A DNA stretch of 64,000 bases from JBMHDN01 sp049889355 (lineage in GTDB: Bacteria; Pseudomonadota; Alphaproteobacteria; Puniceispirillales; Puniceispirillaceae): NCBI GenBank assembly GCA_049889355.1, contig JBMHDN010000046.1, positions 24,803-88,802 on the forward strand. Direction: 5' to 3'. The first letter of the stretch is position 1; each line of letters opens with the position of its first letter. Below are positions 53,228 through 62,368 of the stretch, one piece after another. The notes beneath the pieces were generated by a model. It was not told the origin of the DNA. It did no database searches and saw nothing but the letters and a program-made list of their open reading frames with translations. The position numbers and the translations under genes were made by a program.

Positions 53228-54160
53228 TCAGTCTAATTCACGGTGCAAAAGCTGGTAAATCTGGCCTTTTTGGCCAAAATACTCTGCCATCCAGCGGGCA
53301 GCACTTACCGAGCGATGACGCCCGCCAGTACAGCCAAAGCTGATATTCAAGGCCGGCCGGCCTTCTTCAACAAAGCGAGCCCGGCAAATATCCATCATAT
53401 CAGCCATAGACTGCATAAAGGGCTGAAAGGCCGGATCAGATATCACGAAGCTGTAAACCTCATCTGAGCGGCCATCTTGCGCACGCAATGCCTTATCCCA
53501 ATGCGGATTTTCCAAAAACCGCATATCAAACACATAATCAGAGGTTGCCGGCACCCCATGGCGATAAGAAAAGCTGGTCAGGGTCACTGATAAATCACGA
53601 TAGACAGGCAAGCCAAGCCGGCTGAGCAAGAGTTCACGAAATTCAGTTGGGCTGGTCTGGCTGGTATTCATCTCAAGATCAGCCAGTAGCCTGAGCGGTT
53701 CCATCTGCTGTTGGTCAAGGCGTACCGCCTCTGCAACAGTCAGACCGGTTTCTCGTTCGATATTATCAGCGCTCTGTGATGACAGGCGTGCTTCTTGCAC
53801 CAGCGGATGCCGCCGGCGTGTGGCCTGATAACGGCGCAATAATTCAGCTTCATCTGCACAGACAAAAAGCACCTGGGCTGCCTGCTCAAAACGGCTTTTC
53901 AGATTGGTGATCAGCCTTTTCACCGCCTCTACATCAAATCCTGTGGTCCGCACATCAACACCGATAGCCAACCTTTTCTGCGTGGTCTCTACTTCCAGTG
54001 CAACCAGCTGATCCACCAGTGCCAGCGGCATATTATCCACCGGGCTAAAGCCGCTATCCTCCAACACATGTAAAGCTGTGGAATGACCGGCGCCTGCCTG
54101 GCCAATAACGATGACCAGCTTGACATCCTGAGGTTGAAAAGAACGGTGCTGAGAAGTCAT
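53228..54160 (-). CDS. rapZ: RNase adapter protein RapZ
   Basis: A YvcJ/RapZ-family nucleotide-binding protein; in E. coli it controls GlmZ RNA and glucosamine synthesis. The C-terminal domain keeps SFGCTGGRHRSVSAARWMAEYF, and the middle has CADEAELLRRYQATRRRHPL and YVFDMRFLENPHW. The Walker A motif reads GQAGAGHST: His26 replaces the invariant Lys, as seen directly in the DNA (GGT CAT TCC). This likely weakens or changes nucleotide binding. Length 310 residues. The hprK and PTS genes usually near it in alphaproteobacteria are missing. Confidence 0.92.
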   Translation of the reverse strand: MTSQHRSFQPQDVKLVIVIGQAGAGHSTALHVLEDSGFSPVDNMPLALVDQLVALEVETTQKRLAIGVDVRTTGFDVEAVKRLITNLKSRFEQAAQVLFVCADEAELLRRYQATRRRHPLVQEARLSSQSADNIERETGLTVAEAVRLDQQQMEPLRLLADLEMNTSQTSPTEFRELLLSRLGLPVYRDLSVTLTSFSYRHGVPATSDYVFDMRFLENPHWDKALRAQDGRSDEVYSFVISDPAFQPFMQSMADMMDICRARFVEEGRPALNISFGCTGGRHRSVSAARWMAEYFGQKGQIYQLLHRELD

Positions 54161-54292
54161 ATAAGCGGTAAGCCCTTATTTGATGGTTTGAACGCTGCGC
54201 CCTTAAGATAGCACAGACAGCCCCTTTCAACGAGCCTGCATGCAAAAAAGATCAGCTTGCTGTTACAGGCTGGCTTTATCTAAAATGGTCGC

Positions 54293-55936
54293 CTATCTGG
54301 CCAATGGCAAACGCAAGGTAAAGACAGCCCCACCCTCAGGGTGATTGCGTGCGCTGAGCTCGCCGCCATGGGCGCGGGCAATCTGGCGTGCAATGGACAG
54401 GCCAAGGCCAGAATGCTCACCAAAAGCTTCTGTTTTTGGACGCTCTGAATAAAAGCGGTTAAAAATCATCTCTTGCTTGCCAACAGGCAAACCAGGTCCA
54501 AAATCGCGGAGCTCAAAAATCAAATCACGCTTCTGGGTCAACAGAGTCAGCTCAATAGGCCTGCCTTCAGGATTAAAGCTGAGCGCATTATTCAGCAGAT
54601 TATCCAGAATTTGAACGATACGGCTGACATGCATCGCCACCCGCATCTCTGGGATCGCCGAGTCTTTGCTGGTCTGCGGCCTATTGATAGTCAGGATAAT
54701 TTCCTGATCTTCTTTTCGTGACCGCACCATTGAGACCCAATTAGAGACCAGCTGCTCAAAATCTTGAATATCGGTGGCTGGACTGGCCAGTTCTGCATCC
54801 ACACGGCTGGCCTGCGAAATATCAGAAATCAGCCTGTCGAGCCTGCTGACATCTGCCAAAATCACCTCCATCAAACGGCGTTGCTGGGCCGGATCATCCA
54901 GACGCGATACGGTTTCCACAGCTGAGCGCAGAGAGGTGAGCGGGTTTTTCAGTTCATGAGCTACATCTGCTGCAAAGCGAGCGGTCGCTTGAATACGCTG
55001 TTGCAAATCATCTGTCATATCGCGCAAATCCTGAGATAGCGCGCCGATTTCATCATTGCGATCAGGCAGATGTGCCAGCGGTTTTGAGGGATCTGCATGC
55101 TGGCGTAATTGGCGTGCAGCATGGGCCAGCTGAACAATCGGGCGGGTTATAGAGCGTGAGAGATAAAGACCTAAAATGATGGTGATCACCAATACACCAG
55201 CAAAAAGTTGCAAAAAGGCCCATTGTACCTGGGCAATTTCATTTTCGATACGCCCGCCTGAGGTGGTCAGCAACAAGCTGCCCCGCACGATACGTAAATC
55301 CTGAATAGGCAAGGCCACTGCCAACACCATATGGCCACGCCTATTGCGCCACACTGTACGGCGTTCTGCCCCTTTTAAGGCAGCAAGCACGATTGGCATA
55401 TCACTGGCCCGGCGCAAGCGCATATCATTGATAAGCGGTAAATCATTCTGATCTGAAAATAAATTGCTTAGCTGTTCTACATAGCCTGTTACATGACCAC
55501 GCATGCCATGCATTGAAAACCGCCCCTGCCCGCGCTGACGCCAGACACGCACCTGAGCGGCGGTGAGCTGATCACGGGCTGTATCAGCGATTAAATTGCC
55601 GTCCGGTGCAAAAATACGAGCCCGTAAGACAGACCCATACCCCACCAATGGCAAGAGATGACGCAAGGTAGCTGGCGAGAGCTGACGGCTGGCAAAAGGC
55701 GCATTATCAGCTTCTTCGAGTGCGAGCGAGCGGGCCAATGTCCGACCCTGGCGTTCCAGCGCGTCCAATTCTGCATTGATCAGGACACGCCGATATTGAT
55801 CGACTGAAAAAAGCCCGATGACCAACAGCAAGATAGGCAGCAGCATGATCGCCAGAATCCGGGCTGATAAAGGCGAGAACCAGCGCGGCGCCGTCATATG
55901 CAAAAATCTGAGTTTGCGCTGATGTTGTTGTGGCAC
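54293..55936 (-). CDS. chvG: Sensor histidine kinase, ChvG/ExoS type
   Basis: An inner-membrane envelope-stress and acid sensor in relatives. Two helices (about 22-42 and 248-268) enclose a periplasmic domain of about 200 residues, followed by HAMP, the H-box FAADVAHELKNPLTSLRSAVETV, N-box QILDNLLNNALSFNP, and G-boxes ELRDFGPGLP and GLGLSIARQIARAHGG. GTG 55936 has a GGAG upstream and is preferred over ATG 55897. It is 48 bp downstream of its partner regulator gene. In other alphaproteobacteria hprK follows; here it does not. Confidence 0.93.
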   Translation of the reverse strand: MPQQHQRKLRFLHMTAPRWFSPLSARILAIMLLPILLLVIGLFSVDQYRRVLINAELDALERQGRTLARSLALEEADNAPFASRQLSPATLRHLLPLVGYGSVLRARIFAPDGNLIADTARDQLTAAQVRVWRQRGQGRFSMHGMRGHVTGYVEQLSNLFSDQNDLPLINDMRLRRASDMPIVLAALKGAERRTVWRNRRGHMVLAVALPIQDLRIVRGSLLLTTSGGRIENEIAQVQWAFLQLFAGVLVITIILGLYLSRSITRPIVQLAHAARQLRQHADPSKPLAHLPDRNDEIGALSQDLRDMTDDLQQRIQATARFAADVAHELKNPLTSLRSAVETVSRLDDPAQQRRLMEVILADVSRLDRLISDISQASRVDAELASPATDIQDFEQLVSNWVSMVRSRKEDQEIILTINRPQTSKDSAIPEMRVAMHVSRIVQILDNLLNNALSFNPEGRPIELTLLTQKRDLIFELRDFGPGLPVGKQEMIFNRFYSERPKTEAFGEHSGLGLSIARQIARAHGGELSARNHPEGGAVFTLRLPLAR

Positions 55937-55984
55937 CTCTGCTCCCCCTGCCTCAGAGATGAGGCCTATCGCCTCCTCGTCCTT

Positions 55985-56674
55985 TTAGGCCTTATAACGA
56001 TAGCCGATACCGTAGAGCGTCTCAATATGGTCAAAATTTTGGTCAGTCTGCCTAAATTTTCGGCGCAGACGTTTGATATGGCTGTCAATCGTCCGGTCAT
56101 CTAAAAAGACGGAATCGCCATAGGCAGCATCCATTAATTGGTCGCGGCTTTTTACATGACCTGGGCGTGCAGCCAGTGCTTGCAGAAGCAAGAATTCGGT
56201 GACCGTCAGCTTTACTTCCTTTTCTTGCCAATGGCAGAGATGGCGATCGGGATCGAGGCTGAGATCACCCTGGCGGATCAGATGGCCAGATGGTGCATCA
56301 CCTGCCTCATGCCCTGCCCGGCGCAAAACAGCCTTAATTCTGGCAAGCAATAGGCGCTGGGAAAATGGTTTGGTGATATAATCATCTGCGCCCATCCCAA
56401 GCCCGAGCGCTTCATCTAATTCATCATCTTTACTGGTCAAAAAAATAACTGGCAGACTGGTCTTTGAGCGGAGTTTCTGCAGCAATTCCGTCCCATCCAT
56501 ACGCGGCATTTTAATATCTAATATCGCCAGATCAGGTGGCCTGCGCGTCAGACCCATCAGGGCTTGCTCTCCATCATGATAGCAATCCACTTCATAGCCT
56601 TCAGCCTCTAGCAAAAGCGAGACAGAGGTGGTGATATTCTGATCATCATCAACAAGCGCAATTTTGCGTGACAT
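55985..56674 (-). CDS. chvI: Response regulator, ChvI type
   Basis: An OmpR/PhoB-family DNA-binding regulator of 229 residues. The receiver has the acidic pocket VDDD (9-11), phospho-acceptor Asp53 (LAILDIKMPRMDG), Thr80 and Lys102 (YITKPFS). The winged helix includes LTVTEFLLLQALAARPGHVKSRDQLMDAAYG and DDRTIDSHIKRLRRKFRQ. ATG 56674 with GGAGAG upstream is chosen over GTG 56680. It is probably first in chvI-chvG-rapZ. Confidence 0.94.
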   Translation of the reverse strand: MSRKIALVDDDQNITTSVSLLLEAEGYEVDCYHDGEQALMGLTRRPPDLAILDIKMPRMDGTELLQKLRSKTSLPVIFLTSKDDELDEALGLGMGADDYITKPFSQRLLLARIKAVLRRAGHEAGDAPSGHLIRQGDLSLDPDRHLCHWQEKEVKLTVTEFLLLQALAARPGHVKSRDQLMDAAYGDSVFLDDRTIDSHIKRLRRKFRQTDQNFDHIETLYGIGYRYKA

Positions 56675-56817
56675 AGGCACTCTCCGGTTTTGTGGGCAGC
56701 AAGATGCTGTCCTGGCCTTTCTTTTTTTCTCAGCTTTTCTAATTAAGGCTGGCTTTCGTTCAAAAAACGGCTGAACTGGGGCATAAATATGGCAGGGCTG
56801 ATTGCTGTAAAACGCGC

Positions 56818-59733
56818 TTAATGCGCCTCAGCCCAGCTTTTTGCCACACCTGCCTCAGCCACCAACGGCACATCCAGTTGCAAAACAGGCAGAGGTGCTT
56901 CTTCCATGGTTTTTGTGATCAGCTGCACCGTTTGCTGGGCTTCTGCCTCTGCCACTTCAAAAATCAGTTCATCATGGACCTGCAGAAGCATGCGCGCAGA
57001 CAGGCCGGCATCACGCAAAATAGCAGGCAGGCGGACCATCGCGCGTTTGATGATATCAGCCGCGCTCCCCTGAATAGGGGCATTAATCGCCTGCCTTTCA
57101 GCAAAGCCGCGCATCGCCGGATTTTTGCTGTCCAGCCCTGAGAGATGCACACGCCGCCCGAATAAGGTTTCAACATAACCATGGTCACGGCCAAAATCCT
57201 TGGCCTGTTCCATATACTCACGAATGCCTGGAAACCGCTCAAAATAGGCAGCGATATAATCACGCGCCTCACCTTGTGCAATGCCAAGCTGGCGTGCGAG
57301 GCCAAAGCCTGAAATGCCGTAGATGATACCAAAATTAATCGCCTTTGCACGGCGCCTTGTTTCTGAATCCATCTGATCAAGCGGGATACCAAACACCTCT
57401 GCGGCTGTCTGGGCATGAATATCCACCCCATTTCTAAACGCAGATAACATGGTATCTTCACGTGCGACATGCGCCACTAGACGCAGCTCAATCTGCGAAT
57501 AGTCTGCAGAGATCAGCTGATGCCCTTCTTCAGCGACAAAGGCGGTGCGGATAGCCCGCCCTTCTGAGGTGCGTATCGGGATATTCTGAAGATTGGGATC
57601 AGAAGAAGAAAGCCGGCCGGTAGACGCACCCACCATTGAAAAAGAAGTATGTACCCGGCCTGTGCGCGCCAGACGCGAGGTCATCAGCGCATCTGTATAG
57701 GTGGATTTCAATTTGGCAAGCTGGCGATATTCCAGCACTTTTTGCGCTATTTCAATCCCGTTTGCAGCCAGATCTTCAAGAATATCAGCACTGGTGGAAT
57801 AGGCCCCTGTCTTGGATTTTTTGCCGCCTTCCAGCCCCATCTTGTCAAATAAGATTTCACCCAACTGTTTTGGTGAAGCAATGTTAAATTCTTCATCTGC
57901 CAACGTGTGAATTTCAGCTTCAAACTGGTGGATGCGTGTCGCAAAATCATCAGAAAGATGGCGCAAAATGCCCATATCCACCGCGATGCCCTCAGATTCC
58001 ATCTGTGCTAAAATACGGATAAGCGGTCGCTCAAGGCGCTCATAAACACTGCTCATCCCTTCGCGGGCAAGCCGTGGTTTGAGCATCATCCACAAACGCA
58101 AGGTGATATCGGCATCTTCTGCTGCATAATCACAAGCCTTGTCCAGCGGCACTGCACTAAACGGGATTTGTTTGACCCCTTTACCACAGATATCTTCATA
58201 TTTGATGGTTTGATGCTGGAGCCAATGCATTGCCAGATGATCCAGCCCATGGCGTTCAACCCGCCCAGCATCCAGCACATAGGATAAACACATGGTGTCA
58301 TCCACCGGATTAACATCCAGCGGCCGGCCTGTCTCTGGATGGCGGCAATGCCGCAACACATGACAATCATATTTCAGATTATGGCCGATTTTCAGAACAG
58401 ACGCGTCCTCAAAAAGAGGCGCAAGATAGCTAAGGGCCAGATCGAGTGAGAGCTGCTGCGCCGCGGTGCCTTGTGGACCGGCCTCAGTCAGCGCTGCATC
58501 ACCTGCCCCGCCAAAATCAAACCCACTCTGCCCTTCTGCTGCCTCTAGCTGATGGGCCAATGGAATATAACATGCTTTGCCAGGGGCGAGGGCAAGTGAA
58601 ATGCCAATCAGCTCAGCAGAGGCCGCATTGAGATTGCTGGTCTCGGTATCTACCGCCACAAAACCTTGGCGGCGGGCATCTGCTACCCATGTGGCCAAGG
58701 CAGCTTCATCTGTGATCAGCTGGTAGTCGGCCTGTTCAACATGCGGCGGGTGAATATCAGAAATCACCTCATCTGAAGCAGATTTATCACCAATTTCTGT
58801 GCTGTTAGATGCAGATGAAGGGGTGGATGATGACACAGATTGTGGGGCCACATTACGCGCGGCCAGCAAGCTGCGGAAACCCATATCAGCCAGAAACTGA
58901 TTGAGCATGTCATCATCCCTGACTGGTGTTTGAAGCGCCTCTAAATCCAGCGGGACATCTACATCATTTTTCAATTCGACAAGCTGGCGCGAAATACGCG
59001 CCTGTTCAGCAAAGGTGATCAAGCTTTCGCGTCTTTTGGGCTGTTTGATGGTCTCAGCCCCAGCTAGCAATGCTTCTAAATCGCCAAATTCTGTGATCAG
59101 CTGTGCGGCTGTTTTAATCCCGATACCTGGCACGCCTGGCACATTATCGGTTGAATCGCCGGCCAATGCCTGGACATCAACGACTTGGTCAGGGCGCACC
59201 CCGAATTTCTCATCCACTTCAGCAAAGCTGATGCGCCGGTTTTTCATCGGGTCCAGCATAGACACATCATCTGTCACCAGCTGCATCAAATCCTTATCAG
59301 AAGAGACAATCAGGCTCGGTCTGCCGGCCGCACTGGCCAGCCTGGCATAGGTTGCAATCAAATCATCTGCCTCAAAGCCGGGAATCTCAAGCAAGGGCAG
59401 GCTGAGTGCACGTGTCGCGTCTCTTACCAGATCAAATTGCGGGACCAGCTCTTCAGGTGGCTCACCGCGATTGGCCTTATATTCTGGATAAATCTCGTTG
59501 CGAAAGGTGGTCCGTCCAGCATCAAAAATAACCGCAATTGCCTCTGGTTTCAGATCATCAACCAGCTTCATCAGCATTTTGGTAAAGCCAAAAACTGCAT
59601 TGACCGGCGTGCCATCAGGGCGGGTCATCATGGGCAGGGCATGAAAAGCGCGAAAGATATAGCCTGAGCCATCTACCAGCACGAGAGGTTTTGCAGCATC
59701 GCCGGCCTGCGCAGGTCTTTCATCTGATGACAT
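56818..59733 (-). CDS. polA: DNA polymerase I
   Basis: Full three-domain PolI of 971 residues. The 5'-nuclease domain (about 1-300) has LVDGSGYIFRAFHAL and SDKDLMQLV; the 3'-5' exonuclease domain has VAVDTETSNL (active Asp and Glu) and LKIGHNLKYDCHVL; the polymerase has motif A SADYSQIELRLVAH, motif B RRRAKAINFGIIYGISGFGLA and motif C MLLQVHDELIFE. All catalytic residues of proofreading are kept. A Ser/Thr-rich linker lies near 300-330. It has its own promoter. Confidence 0.97.
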   Translation of the reverse strand: MSSDERPAQAGDAAKPLVLVDGSGYIFRAFHALPMMTRPDGTPVNAVFGFTKMLMKLVDDLKPEAIAVIFDAGRTTFRNEIYPEYKANRGEPPEELVPQFDLVRDATRALSLPLLEIPGFEADDLIATYARLASAAGRPSLIVSSDKDLMQLVTDDVSMLDPMKNRRISFAEVDEKFGVRPDQVVDVQALAGDSTDNVPGVPGIGIKTAAQLITEFGDLEALLAGAETIKQPKRRESLITFAEQARISRQLVELKNDVDVPLDLEALQTPVRDDDMLNQFLADMGFRSLLAARNVAPQSVSSSTPSSASNSTEIGDKSASDEVISDIHPPHVEQADYQLITDEAALATWVADARRQGFVAVDTETSNLNAASAELIGISLALAPGKACYIPLAHQLEAAEGQSGFDFGGAGDAALTEAGPQGTAAQQLSLDLALSYLAPLFEDASVLKIGHNLKYDCHVLRHCRHPETGRPLDVNPVDDTMCLSYVLDAGRVERHGLDHLAMHWLQHQTIKYEDICGKGVKQIPFSAVPLDKACDYAAEDADITLRLWMMLKPRLAREGMSSVYERLERPLIRILAQMESEGIAVDMGILRHLSDDFATRIHQFEAEIHTLADEEFNIASPKQLGEILFDKMGLEGGKKSKTGAYSTSADILEDLAANGIEIAQKVLEYRQLAKLKSTYTDALMTSRLARTGRVHTSFSMVGASTGRLSSSDPNLQNIPIRTSEGRAIRTAFVAEEGHQLISADYSQIELRLVAHVAREDTMLSAFRNGVDIHAQTAAEVFGIPLDQMDSETRRRAKAINFGIIYGISGFGLARQLGIAQGEARDYIAAYFERFPGIREYMEQAKDFGRDHGYVETLFGRRVHLSGLDSKNPAMRGFAERQAINAPIQGSAADIIKRAMVRLPAILRDAGLSARMLLQVHDELIFEVAEAEAQQTVQLITKTMEEAPLPVLQLDVPLVAEAGVAKSWAEAH

Positions 59734-59811
59734 AAATCGTCCCTCTCAACAGCTAGGTAAATGGATAAAGCGGCAAAGGCCAAAACAGACCAAGGCACAG
59801 GATGATGCTTA

Positions 59812-59840
59812 ACTTTAGGCTGGTAGACACAGCAGGACAA
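59812..59840 (-). promoter_or_regulatory. Promoter of polA
   Basis: On the minus strand TTGTCC (59840-59835) and TAAAGT (59817-59812) are 17 bases apart, giving a leader of about 70 nt. Confidence 0.55.
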
Positions 59841-59934
59841 GACCGTTCTGGCCAGTAAGCATGTTCAGATAGAAAAATGCACCTACCCCCTCATGAGAGC
59901 TTAATATTACATTTTTCTAATACATTTCAATGGC

Positions 59935-59963
59935 TTGACTCCTTTTCACCCTCTTTCTAGGCT
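59935..59963 (+). promoter_or_regulatory. Promoter of the Tat-exported hydrolase gene
   Basis: TTGACT (59935-59940) and TAGGCT (59958-59963) are 17 bases apart. The leader is about 30 nt and ends in GGAGG, six bases before ATG 60001. Confidence 0.6.
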
Positions 59964-60000
59964 CAAGATTACGTTAAACAATCTCATCATGGAGGCTTTT

Positions 60001-60942
60001 ATGAAAAGACGCTCTTTTCTCAGCCTTGGTACCAGCACACTTGGTACAGCGGCTCTTGCAGCAACCCCCTTTCAACAGGCTTCTGCGCAGATGACTGAAC
60101 GCGTTGGTTTTTTACTGGTCCATGGCTCTTGGCATGGTGGCTGGTGCTGGGGCAAGCTGGCCCCTTATTTGCACGAGGCGGGGTTTGAGACCTTCACCCT
60201 TGATTTGCCAGGTCATGGGCTGGACACCGTCCTGCCTGCGGCTTTTTCTGAGCGCCCTCTGCAGGCAGCTGCCTTTGCCAGCGCGCCGTCTGCATTGGCT
60301 GCTTATCACATCTCTGATTATGCAGATGCGGTGGTGGCTGCAGCCTTGCAAGCCAAAGCAACAGGTGTGGACAGGCTCTATCTGGTTGGCCATTCTATGG
60401 GCGGCGTACCTATCAGCTTTGCCGCCGCCAAAGCCCCTGAATTATTCAGCGGGCTGATATATATTGCAGCCCTTACCCCAACCCCTGGCAAGCCAGCCGG
60501 CGCTTATCTGCAATTGCCTGAACAGGTAGAAGGATCACAAATCGGTGCTGTATTGATGGCTGACCCTGGTGTTGTTGGGGCTTTGCGTATCGATCCGCGT
60601 TCGACTGATCCAAATTATCTGGCGCAGATGACAAAGGCTTTGGCCCATGATGTCGATCCGCATTTGCTGGAGGTGGTGCGCCATCTGCTGACGCCTGATG
60701 CGCCGGTATCAATTTATGGAGAAGTCGCCCATTTTCCAGCCGCATTTGGCAGGCTGCGGCGCGGTTTTATTATCTGTAGCGCTGACCAGGTGCTGATACC
60801 CTCAACAGCTGAGGCGATGATTGCAGATATGGATGCAGCTTGGCCAGAACAGCCCACCCGAATTTGGCGGCTGAACAGCTCACATGAGGCGATGTTCTCA
60901 GCACCCGCTTCTTTGGCGCAGATGATCATGAAAACAATTTAG
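60001..60942 (+). CDS. Tat-exported alpha/beta hydrolase
   Basis: A 313-residue serine esterase. The N-terminus KRRSFLSLGTSTLGTAALAATPF is a twin-arginine signal, cleaved near SAQ (about residue 30). The hydrolase fold has LLVHGSWHGGWCWGKLAPYL, DLPGHGLD, nucleophile VGHSMGG (Ser132), a later Asp (SADQVLIP) and His (NSSHEAMFS). The layout resembles methylketone/plant SABP2-like and pyrethroid-hydrolase-like esterases, so small esters are likely. ATG 60001 has GGAGG upstream; the reading from 59935 begins within the promoter and is rejected. Confidence 0.85.
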   Translation: MKRRSFLSLGTSTLGTAALAATPFQQASAQMTERVGFLLVHGSWHGGWCWGKLAPYLHEAGFETFTLDLPGHGLDTVLPAAFSERPLQAAAFASAPSALAAYHISDYADAVVAAALQAKATGVDRLYLVGHSMGGVPISFAAAKAPELFSGLIYIAALTPTPGKPAGAYLQLPEQVEGSQIGAVLMADPGVVGALRIDPRSTDPNYLAQMTKALAHDVDPHLLEVVRHLLTPDAPVSIYGEVAHFPAAFGRLRRGFIICSADQVLIPSTAEAMIADMDAAWPEQPTRIWRLNSSHEAMFSAPASLAQMIMKTI

Positions 60943-61008
60943 AGACTGAACGAGCCCAGAGGCCATTTCCAGAACAGCCGCGCTATCACACGCTCATTAT
61001 GAAGATGC

Positions 61009-61191
61009 TTATTTGGTCTCTAGCACAAAGCGGGCAGAACAATAGGGGCAGACCACCTGACCATCAGTGCCCATATTCAGGTAAATAGCCGGATGTCCCA
61101 GCGCGCCGCCGCCGCCATTACAAGAGACGCGTTTTTGCGTTGTCTTGATGACATTTTCTGAATCAGACGTGATTTTGGTTTCTTGTGTCAT
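61009..61191 (-). CDS. CHCC zinc-finger domain protein
   Basis: A 60-residue protein of the zf-CHCC (NDUFS6-like) family. The zinc ligands are visible in RVSCNGGGGALGHPAIYL (Cys, His) and VVCPYCSARFVLETK (Cys pair). In mitochondria the homologue is a complex I subunit; in bacteria it is a separate small protein of unclear role. The start could be ATG 61191 or ATG 61203; neither has a strong ribosome-binding site. Confidence 0.85.
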   Translation of the reverse strand: MTQETKITSDSENVIKTTQKRVSCNGGGGALGHPAIYLNMGTDGQVVCPYCSARFVLETK

Positions 61192-61376
61192 AACGGCACT
61201 CATCTTCACAGCTTTCAACATGCTATCGCCTGTCTGAGGCAACAGCTTTATGGGCCCGGATTATAGAATAAACCAACACCGGTTGGCAATGGCGTGGTCA
61301 GCCGCTATATCTCTTTTGACAGGTGATATTTTATCCAAATTGCCAGCCTTCTTTATGATTAGTTTTTAAATTTCGC

Positions 61377-62357
61377 ATGCTTCAAAGACCGCTTTTTCAA
61401 CATATGCCTGATGACGGGCAGGCCATTTTGGTCAACAGGCTGACAAAAACCTATGCAGGCAGCGGTAAATCTGCGCCTAAAAAGGCCCTGAAAGCCATTG
61501 ATCTGGCCGTACCGCAAGGCTGTATTTTTGGCCTGCTCGGACCCAATGGGGCTGGCAAATCAACCTTCATCAATATTCTGGCAGGCACGGTGGTCAAAAG
61601 CGCTGGTTCAGTGCGCATCTGGCACAGCGATTTAGATGATAATCCGCGCCAATGCCGGGCAAATATCGGTGTGGTCCCGCAAGAGCTGAATATCGATGCG
61701 TTTTTCACCCCGCGTGAATTGCTGAATTACACTGCCGGCATGTATGGGGTGCCCAAAGCAGAGCGGCAGATAGATGAGGTGCTGGAGATGGTGGATTTAA
61801 CCGCCAAACAACATGCATATGCCCGCACCTTATCTGGGGGGATGCGCCGACGCCTGCTGGTCGCCAAAGCCATGATGCACAGCCCGCCTGTGTTGATTTT
61901 GGACGAGCCGACAGCAGGGGTGGATGTCGAGCTGCGCCAGCGTCTCTGGGACAATATCAAAAGCCTGAACGCCGCTGGGGTGACCATTATGCTGACCACC
62001 CATTATTTAGAAGAGGCAGAGGCTTTATGTGATCACATCGCGATTATCAATCATGGCGAGGTTGTTACATCCCAGCCAAAAGATCAGCTGATGCAATCGG
62101 CTGGTCAGAAAGATTTGCATGTTCAGATCACCAGCCCTGCTGACGTCCTGCCAGACAGTCTGATGGGGTATGCACCGGTCATCTCAGATGGTCGGCTCAC
62201 CATCCGCTTTAACCCCAAAGAAACAGAAGCAGGCCAGATTTTACAGGCGATTTCAGCGGCAGGCCTGTCTATCGGAGATGTCAGCACAGATGAGCCTGAT
62301 CTAGAGGATATTTTCTTATCTCTCACCCAATCTCATAATGGTCAAATCGACAATTAA
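61377..62357 (+). CDS. ABC transporter ATP-binding protein (ABC-2 type, YadG-like)
   Basis: A 326-residue ATPase with Walker A LLGPNGAGKST (53-63), Q-loop VVPQELNI, signature TLSGGMRRRLLVAKAM, Walker B VLILDEPTAGVD and switch His in TTHYLEEAE. The DrrA/YadG type has a C-terminal extension with a beta domain, seen here as LHVQITSPADVL. The usual ABC-2 permease gene should follow but the next gene encodes a LysE exporter, so its membrane partner is elsewhere or lost. Confidence 0.9.
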   Translation: MLQRPLFQHMPDDGQAILVNRLTKTYAGSGKSAPKKALKAIDLAVPQGCIFGLLGPNGAGKSTFINILAGTVVKSAGSVRIWHSDLDDNPRQCRANIGVVPQELNIDAFFTPRELLNYTAGMYGVPKAERQIDEVLEMVDLTAKQHAYARTLSGGMRRRLLVAKAMMHSPPVLILDEPTAGVDVELRQRLWDNIKSLNAAGVTIMLTTHYLEEAEALCDHIAIINHGEVVTSQPKDQLMQSAGQKDLHVQITSPADVLPDSLMGYAPVISDGRLTIRFNPKETEAGQILQAISAAGLSIGDVSTDEPDLEDIFLSLTQSHNGQIDN

Positions 62358-62368
62358 AGCAGATTTTC

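Noticed and set aside
59935..60000. Longer N-terminus for the Tat-exported hydrolase
   Set aside because: The extra codons coincide with a good TTGACT-17-TAGGCT promoter and the Shine-Dalgarno sequence; they would also bury the twin-arginine signal.
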